Shown one piece after another: positions 61,580-64,000 of a stretch of DNA of 64,000 nt. The stretch spans positions 11,182,201 through 11,246,200 of the forward strand of contig NC_133770.1 of NCBI RefSeq assembly GCF_003597395.2. The letters are read 5' to 3'. The stretch comes from Chelonoidis abingdonii. Lineage: Eukaryota; Chordata; Testudines; Testudinidae. The notes under the pieces were generated by a model. That model did not search any database and had not been told where the DNA came from. It saw nothing but the letters and a program-made list of their open reading frames with translations. The first letter of the stretch is position 1; each line of letters opens with the position of its first letter. The translations under genes and the position numbers were made by a program.

Positions 61580-64000
61580 ATAAAAATTCCCCTCTCACCC
61601 CTATGGGTGGTATGTGTCTTCGTCAACCTCGGGTCCTCTACCAGAGACCTGGGAGTTTGAGGGTTCTGCGCAGTATCTTAGCTGTTCCTAGCACTGCACT
61701 CTTCTGGACAGAGAGCTCTGATGTTGTTCCTGGGATCTGTTGGAGCCACTCACCCAGCTTAGGAGTCACAGCCCCGAGTGCTCCTACCACCACTGGGACC
61801 ACTTTGGCCTTCACTTTCCACATCCTCTCTAGTTCCTCTTTCAGGCCCTGGTACTTCTCCAGCTTCTCATATTCCTTCTTCCTGATGTTGCTGTCACTTG
61901 GCACTGCTATATCTATCACCACCGCTGTCTTCTGGTCCTTGTCTATTACCACGATGTCTGGTTGATTGGCCAGTACCTGCCTGTCCATCTGGATCTGGAA
62001 GTCCCACAGAATCTTAGCCCTGCTATTCTCCACAACCTTCTGTGGAATCTCCCATCTGGTCTTGGGAGGGTCTAGCCCATACGCTGTGCAGATGTTCCTG
62101 TACACAATGCCAGCCACTTGGTTGTGCCGTTCAGTGTATGCTGTTCCTGCCTGCATCTTACATCCTGCCACTATGTGTTGGACTGTCTCTGAGGCCTCTC
62201 TGCACAGTCTGCACCTTGGGTCCTCTCTAGTGTGGTAGACCCCTGCTTCAATGGATCTGGTGCTCAGTGCCTGTTCCTGTGCTGCTATGATCAGTGCCTC
62301 AGTGCTGTCTTTTAGTCCAGCCCTTTCCAGCCACTGGTAGGATTTCCCAATGTCAGCCACCTCAGCTATCTGTCGATGGTACATCCCATGAAGGGTCTTG
62401 TCTTGCCATGGCACTTCTTCTGCTTGGTCTTCCTCCCATGTCTGCTGCTGCCTCAGGCATTCTCTCAGCAGCTCATCTTTGGGGGCCATCTTACTGATGT
62501 ACTCCTGGATGTTCCGGGTTTCGTCCAGGACAGTGGCTTTGACGCTCACCAAGCCCCGCCCGCCTTCTTTCCGGCTGGTATACAGTCTCTGGGTGTTGGA
62601 CTTGGGGTGGAAACCTCCGTGCATTGTGAGGAGCTTCCGGGTTTTCACATCGGCAGCCTCCATGTCCTCCTTTGGCCAGCTCACTATACCGGCAGGGTAT
62701 CTGATGACCGGCAGGGCGTATCCGTTGATGGCGTGGATCTTGTTCTTCCCACTGAGCTGGCTCTTCAGGACCTGTCTTATCCTTTGGTGATACTTGGATG
62801 TTGCTGTCTTCCTTGCCTCCTCATCGTGGTTTCCATGTGACTGTGGGACGCCAAGGTACTTGTAGCTGGTCTGTATGTCTGCTATGTGGCCCGCTGGTAG
62901 TTCCACCCCATCAGTCTTGACTACTTTCCCTCTCTTCACTACCATCCGGCCACACTTCTCCAGTCCGAATGACATCCCGATATCCTCACTGTAGATCCGC
63001 GTCAGGTGGATTAGCGAGTCGATGTCTCGTTCATTCTTAGCATACAGCTTGATGTCATCCATGTAGAGGAGGTGGCTGATGGTAGTTCCACTCCTGAACC
63101 TGTACCCGTATCCAGTCCTTGTGATTATCTGGCTGAGGGGGTTTAAGCCTATGCAGAACAGCAGCGGGGACAGTGCATCACCTTGGTATATGCCGCACTT
63201 GATGGCCACTTGTGCAAGCTGCCTTGAGTTGACTTCCAGTGTTGTCTTCCATAGTCCCATTGAGTTCTTGAGGAAGGTCCTTAGTGTCCTGTTGACTTTG
63301 TATAGCGCCAGACATTCACAGATCCACGTGTGCGGCATTGAGTCATAGGCTTTCCTATAGTCAATCCAGGCTGTGCTCAGATTGGTCTGTCTAGACCTTG
63401 AGTCTTGGGTGACTGCTCTATCTATGAGCAACTGGTGTTTTGAGCCTCTGGTGTTGTTCCCAATGCCCTTCTGAGCTGTGCTCATGTACTGGCCCATGTG
63501 GTCCTGTAGCTTGGCAGCTATGATGCCTGATAGGACTTTCCATGTTGTGGGGAGGCAGGTTATTGGCCGGTAGTTGGACGGTTCTGTCCCCTTGCAGGGG
63601 TCTTTCATGATCAGTACTGTCCTTCCTTGTGTTAGCCAGTTTGGGTGGGAGCCTGCTGCTAGCAGCTGGTTCATCTGTGCTGCTAGGCGTTCATGCACTG
63701 CTGTTAATTTCTTTAGCCAGTAGGTGTGGATCATGTCTGGTCCAGGTGCTGTCCAGCTCTTCATGTTTTTGACCCGCTGCTGGATGTCTTCTACTGTGAT
63801 GGTGACTGGTTTCTGTTCTGGGAGATTGCTGTGCTCTGTTCTCAGGTCCTGCAGCCACTTTGCACTGGTGTTATGAGTCTTCTCTTTCTCCCATATGTTC
63901 TTCCAGTACTGTTCAGTTTCTGCTGCTGGTAGCTCTGCTGTTATTGTGTTGTTGCACTGCAGTTGGGAGTACACCTTGGATGGTTCTTTGGAGAACAGGG
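61580..64000 (-). mobile_element. R4/Rex6-like LINE insertion (3' portion)
   Basis: This holds the ORF plus about 55 nt of apparent 3' UTR (gaggaccc ... cacccataggggtgagagggg on the - strand). The 3' boundary is approximate: sequence below about 61580 looks like ordinary intron, and no target-site duplication can be tested because the 5' end is outside the window. Confidence 0.8.
61638..64000 (-). CDS. R4-clade (Rex6/Dong-like) non-LTR retrotransposon ORF: reverse transcriptase + restriction-like endonuclease (5' end outside window)
   Basis: The frame is open from the window edge (about 786 codons) to TAG at 61640-61638. Numbering from a GTG at 63974, the RT domain runs about 60-450: SNYRPITCL (133-141), motif A AWIDYRKAYD with D205, KCGIYQGDALSPLLF (259-273), and catalytic YMDD (304-307; 63065-63054). 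After a linker comes a CCHC knuckle (C588, C591, H600, C605), an RHN motif (616-618) and a PD-(D/E)xK-type nuclease core, PDIVVID (672-678) and VVIDIAVPSD with D688. C-terminal endonuclease after RT, with no APE domain, is the layout of the R2/R4 group; YMDD and the wording of the motifs fit R4 (Rex6, Dong). Such proteins nick DNA and prime reverse transcription at the target. No stop or frameshift was seen. It lies in an ADCYAP1R1 intron, same strand as the gene. No N-terminal DNA-binding fingers are visible because the window ends. Confidence 0.9.
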   Translation of the reverse strand, partial: LFSKEPSKVYSQLQCNNTITAELPAAETEQYWKNIWEKEKTHNTSAKWLQDLRTEHSNLPEQKPVTITVEDIQQRVKNMKSWTAPGPDMIHTYWLKKLTAVHERLAAQMNQLLAAGSHPNWLTQGRTVLIMKDPCKGTEPSNYRPITCLPTTWKVLSGIIAAKLQDHMGQYMSTAQKGIGNNTRGSKHQLLIDRAVTQDSRSRQTNLSTAWIDYRKAYDSMPHTWICECLALYKVNRTLRTFLKNSMGLWKTTLEVNSRQLAQVAIKCGIYQGDALSPLLFCIGLNPLSQIITRTGYGYRFRSGTTISHLLYMDDIKLYAKNERDIDSLIHLTRIYSEDIGMSFGLEKCGRMVVKRGKVVKTDGVELPAGHIADIQTSYKYLGVPQSHGNHDEEARKTATSKYHQRIRQVLKSQLSGKNKIHAINGYALPVIRYPAGIVSWPKEDMEAADVKTRKLLTMHGGFHPKSNTQRLYTSRKEGGRGLVSVKATVLDETRNIQEYISKMAPKDELLRECLRQQQTWEEDQAEEVPWQDKTLHGMYHRQIAEVADIGKSYQWLERAGLKDSTEALIIAAQEQALSTRSIEAGVYHTREDPRCRLCREASETVQHIVAGCKMQAGTAYTERHNQVAGIVYRNICTAYGLDPPKTRWEIPQKVVENSRAKILWDFQIQMDRQVLANQPDIVVIDKDQKTAVVIDIAVPSDSNIRKKEYEKLEKYQGLKEELERMWKVKAKVVPVVVGALGAVTPKLGEWLQQIPGTTSELSVQKSAVLGTAKILRRTLKLPGLW

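Noticed and set aside
61498..63932. Several + strand frames of 60-155 codons opposite the retrotransposon ORF
   Set aside because: Antisense shadows of the long - strand ORF, with no domain of their own.

Overview
This window is vertebrate nuclear DNA, most likely from a turtle, with a crocodilian or another non-avian sauropsid as the alternative. The evidence is multi-exon genes with GT-AG introns, low gene density, many CR1/L3-type LINE fragments whose 3' ends read 'attctatgattctatga' or 'ggccgttcttatgtt', MIR-like tRNA SINEs, hAT-like and other terminal-inverted-repeat miniature elements, and a Ty3/gypsy-like remnant. The species call rests on repeat style and protein similarity recognised by eye, not on a database search.

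Only two host genes are supported, both class B (secretin-family) G-protein-coupled receptors, and they converge tail to tail. At the left edge, on the + strand, is one terminal coding exon (1237-1425) encoding a 62-residue receptor C-tail. GHRHR is the best guess because GHRHR neighbours ADCYAP1R1 in other vertebrates, but a GHRHR2- or VIP-receptor-like paralogue is possible. From 24302 to the right edge, on the - strand, lies the 3' half of ADCYAP1R1, the PACAP type I receptor PAC1. Six exons are visible: the C-tail (24302-24490), TM7 (27093-27134), TM6 to extracellular loop 3 (27353-27482), the alternative intracellular-loop-3 'hop' cassette (36442-36525), TM5 (57553-57644), and extracellular loop 2 to the start of TM5 (60211-60280). 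All reading phases agree. Exons for the ectodomain and TM1-4 lie beyond 64000.

The hop exon gives no useful open reading frame of its own, so ORF finding misses it. It has a tandem AG-CAG acceptor that would yield 28- or 27-residue cassettes, as known for mammalian hop1 and hop2.

The right end (about 61580-64000, - strand) holds a long uninterrupted reverse transcriptase plus restriction-like endonuclease ORF of an R4-clade (Rex6/Dong-like) non-LTR retrotransposon. It lies in an ADCYAP1R1 intron in the same orientation as the gene and runs off the window.

The rest is intergenic or intronic: 1426 to about 14900 is repeat-rich, about 14900-24301 is repeat-poorer and may include a long ADCYAP1R1 3' UTR, and 27483-57552 is a 30-kb stretch around the hop exon with nested LINE, LTR and DNA-element debris. 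No rRNA, convincing tRNA or CRISPR feature was found.
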